Of a DNA stretch of 5,869 bases, positions 5,355-5,869 are shown piece by piece. The notes under the pieces were generated by a model. The model made no database searches and was not told the origin of the DNA. It saw only the letters and a program-made list of their open reading frames with translations. The first letter of the stretch is position 1, and the number at the start of each line of letters is the position of its first letter. Where the stretch lies: contig JAGCJE010000260.1 in NCBI GenBank assembly GCA_017648225.1, forward strand, positions 1 to 5,869, given 5' to 3'. Source of the DNA: Kiritimatiellia bacterium (lineage in GTDB: Bacteria > Verrucomicrobiota > Kiritimatiellia > RFP12 > UBA1067). The translations under genes and the position numbers were made by a program.

Positions 5355-5869
5355 ATGAAAAACATATCTAAAAGACTTAAAGCCGCCCTTTCCGCAATCG
5401 CAATTCTCGCCGGTCTCGACGCGTTCTCGGCCGAATTGAACCTTGCCGGAGAATGGACTCTCTCAACACCGTCGATTTCAAACACCTGGCCGTGCAAAAT
5501 CCCGGGCGATAACGCGAGCGCCCTTCTCGAGGCAAAATTCATCCCCGACCCGTTCTATCGGAATGTTGAAGATACGGTCCAATGGATCGGCGATGTCGAC
5601 TGGACTTTCTCGCGCGAATTCTGCGTCCCGCCTTCATTCAAAGGCAAAAAGACATATCTCGAGTTCGACTCGATCGACACGGCGGCCGACATCTACCTGA
5701 ACGACGTTAAAATCGCTTCGGTGACGAATCAGTTCCGCAAATGGTCGATCCCCGTATCCGACAATCTGAAAAACGGCAAAAATGCTCTTGAGGTCCGCGT
5801 CAAGGCGCCGCGCCGCATAGCGAGCGAGCTTTGGCTCCGCACGCCCGACTACGATGTTAGAAGTTGGGC
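5355..5869 (+). CDS. Secreted glycoside hydrolase family 2 protein, beta-mannosidase-like (5' part)
   Basis: 171 codons are present and the gene runs off the right edge. Residues 1-26 form a signal peptide: basic MKNISKRLK, hydrophobic ALSAIAILAGL, and probable cleavage around AFSA (23-26). The next ~145 residues match the N-terminal galactose-binding-like beta-sandwich of GH2 beta-mannosidases: GEWTL (32-36), IPG (49-51), DPFYRNVED (65-73), VQWIGDVDWTFSREF (75-89), LEFDSIDTAADIYLND (102-117), FRKWSIPV (127-134) and LKNGKNALEVRV (138-149). This family hydrolyses beta-mannosides or related glycosides from plant or host glycans; export suggests periplasmic or extracellular action. The catalytic domain with its two glutamates lies beyond the window, so activity and substrate stay open; an inactive or exo-glucosaminidase-type GH2 is possible. 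The start is fixed by the signal peptide; there is no Shine-Dalgarno. Confidence 0.88.
   Translation, partial: MKNISKRLKAALSAIAILAGLDAFSAELNLAGEWTLSTPSISNTWPCKIPGDNASALLEAKFIPDPFYRNVEDTVQWIGDVDWTFSREFCVPPSFKGKKTYLEFDSIDTAADIYLNDVKIASVTNQFRKWSIPVSDNLKNGKNALEVRVKAPRRIASELWLRTPDYDVRSW

Noticed and set aside
5249..5542. 98-residue N-terminal extension of the Bax-inhibitor-1 frame, starting inside the GH2 gene
   Set aside because: It overlaps the divergent GH2 signal peptide and promoter, has low-complexity composition unlike the family, and the internal ATG at 5248 has a good Shine-Dalgarno.

Overview
This window comes from a bacterial chromosome of intermediate G+C content with compact gene spacing. 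A phosphoethanolamine-transferase-type enzyme of the inner membrane and an exported glycoside hydrolase family 2 protein point to a Gram-negative, carbohydrate-degrading organism. I have the impression of a gut or anaerobic lineage such as the PVC group (Kiritimatiellota, Lentisphaerota, Verrucomicrobiota), but no marker here proves it, and the taxon should be treated as open.

Layout, from the right. At 5355 a gene on the + strand starts and runs off the window. It encodes a secreted GH2 (beta-mannosidase-like) protein, and only its signal peptide and N-terminal sugar-binding-type domain are present. It diverges from a minus-strand Bax-inhibitor-1 family membrane protein (4541-5248). Between that gene and the next lies a 14-bp perfect hairpin (4458-4496), probably a terminator, then a near-consensus sigma-70 promoter (4396-4424) driving rpmE (bL31, 4156-4362). 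Six bases later, with a TTG start, comes prfA (RF1, 3076-4149). Fifty bases further on, behind its own extended -10, is a five-TM phosphoethanolamine-transferase/sulfatase-fold enzyme (1244-3025). It overlaps the start of an acyltransferase-3 family membrane protein (201-1247). The last 200 bases (1-200) hold no gene I can recognise but contain hairpins and a weak minus-strand promoter-like pair.

Functional reading: rpmE and prfA form a translation unit. The transferase and acyltransferase form a translationally coupled envelope-decoration pair that probably modifies a lipid or polysaccharide at the periplasmic face. They may be transcribed both by read-through from the rpmE promoter (no terminator is visible between prfA and the transferase) and from their own promoter.

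The most interesting regulatory signals are two. First, two unrelated genes (the transferase and the GH2 gene) carry the same 9-mer TGATATAAT only 7-8 bases before the ATG with no Shine-Dalgarno, which predicts leaderless mRNAs; other genes in the window have good Shine-Dalgarno sites. Second, a 15-bp palindrome flanked by 9-bp direct repeats is built over the -35 box of the rpmE promoter. I found no mobile element, CRISPR array, tRNA or rRNA, and no clearly novel multi-gene system.
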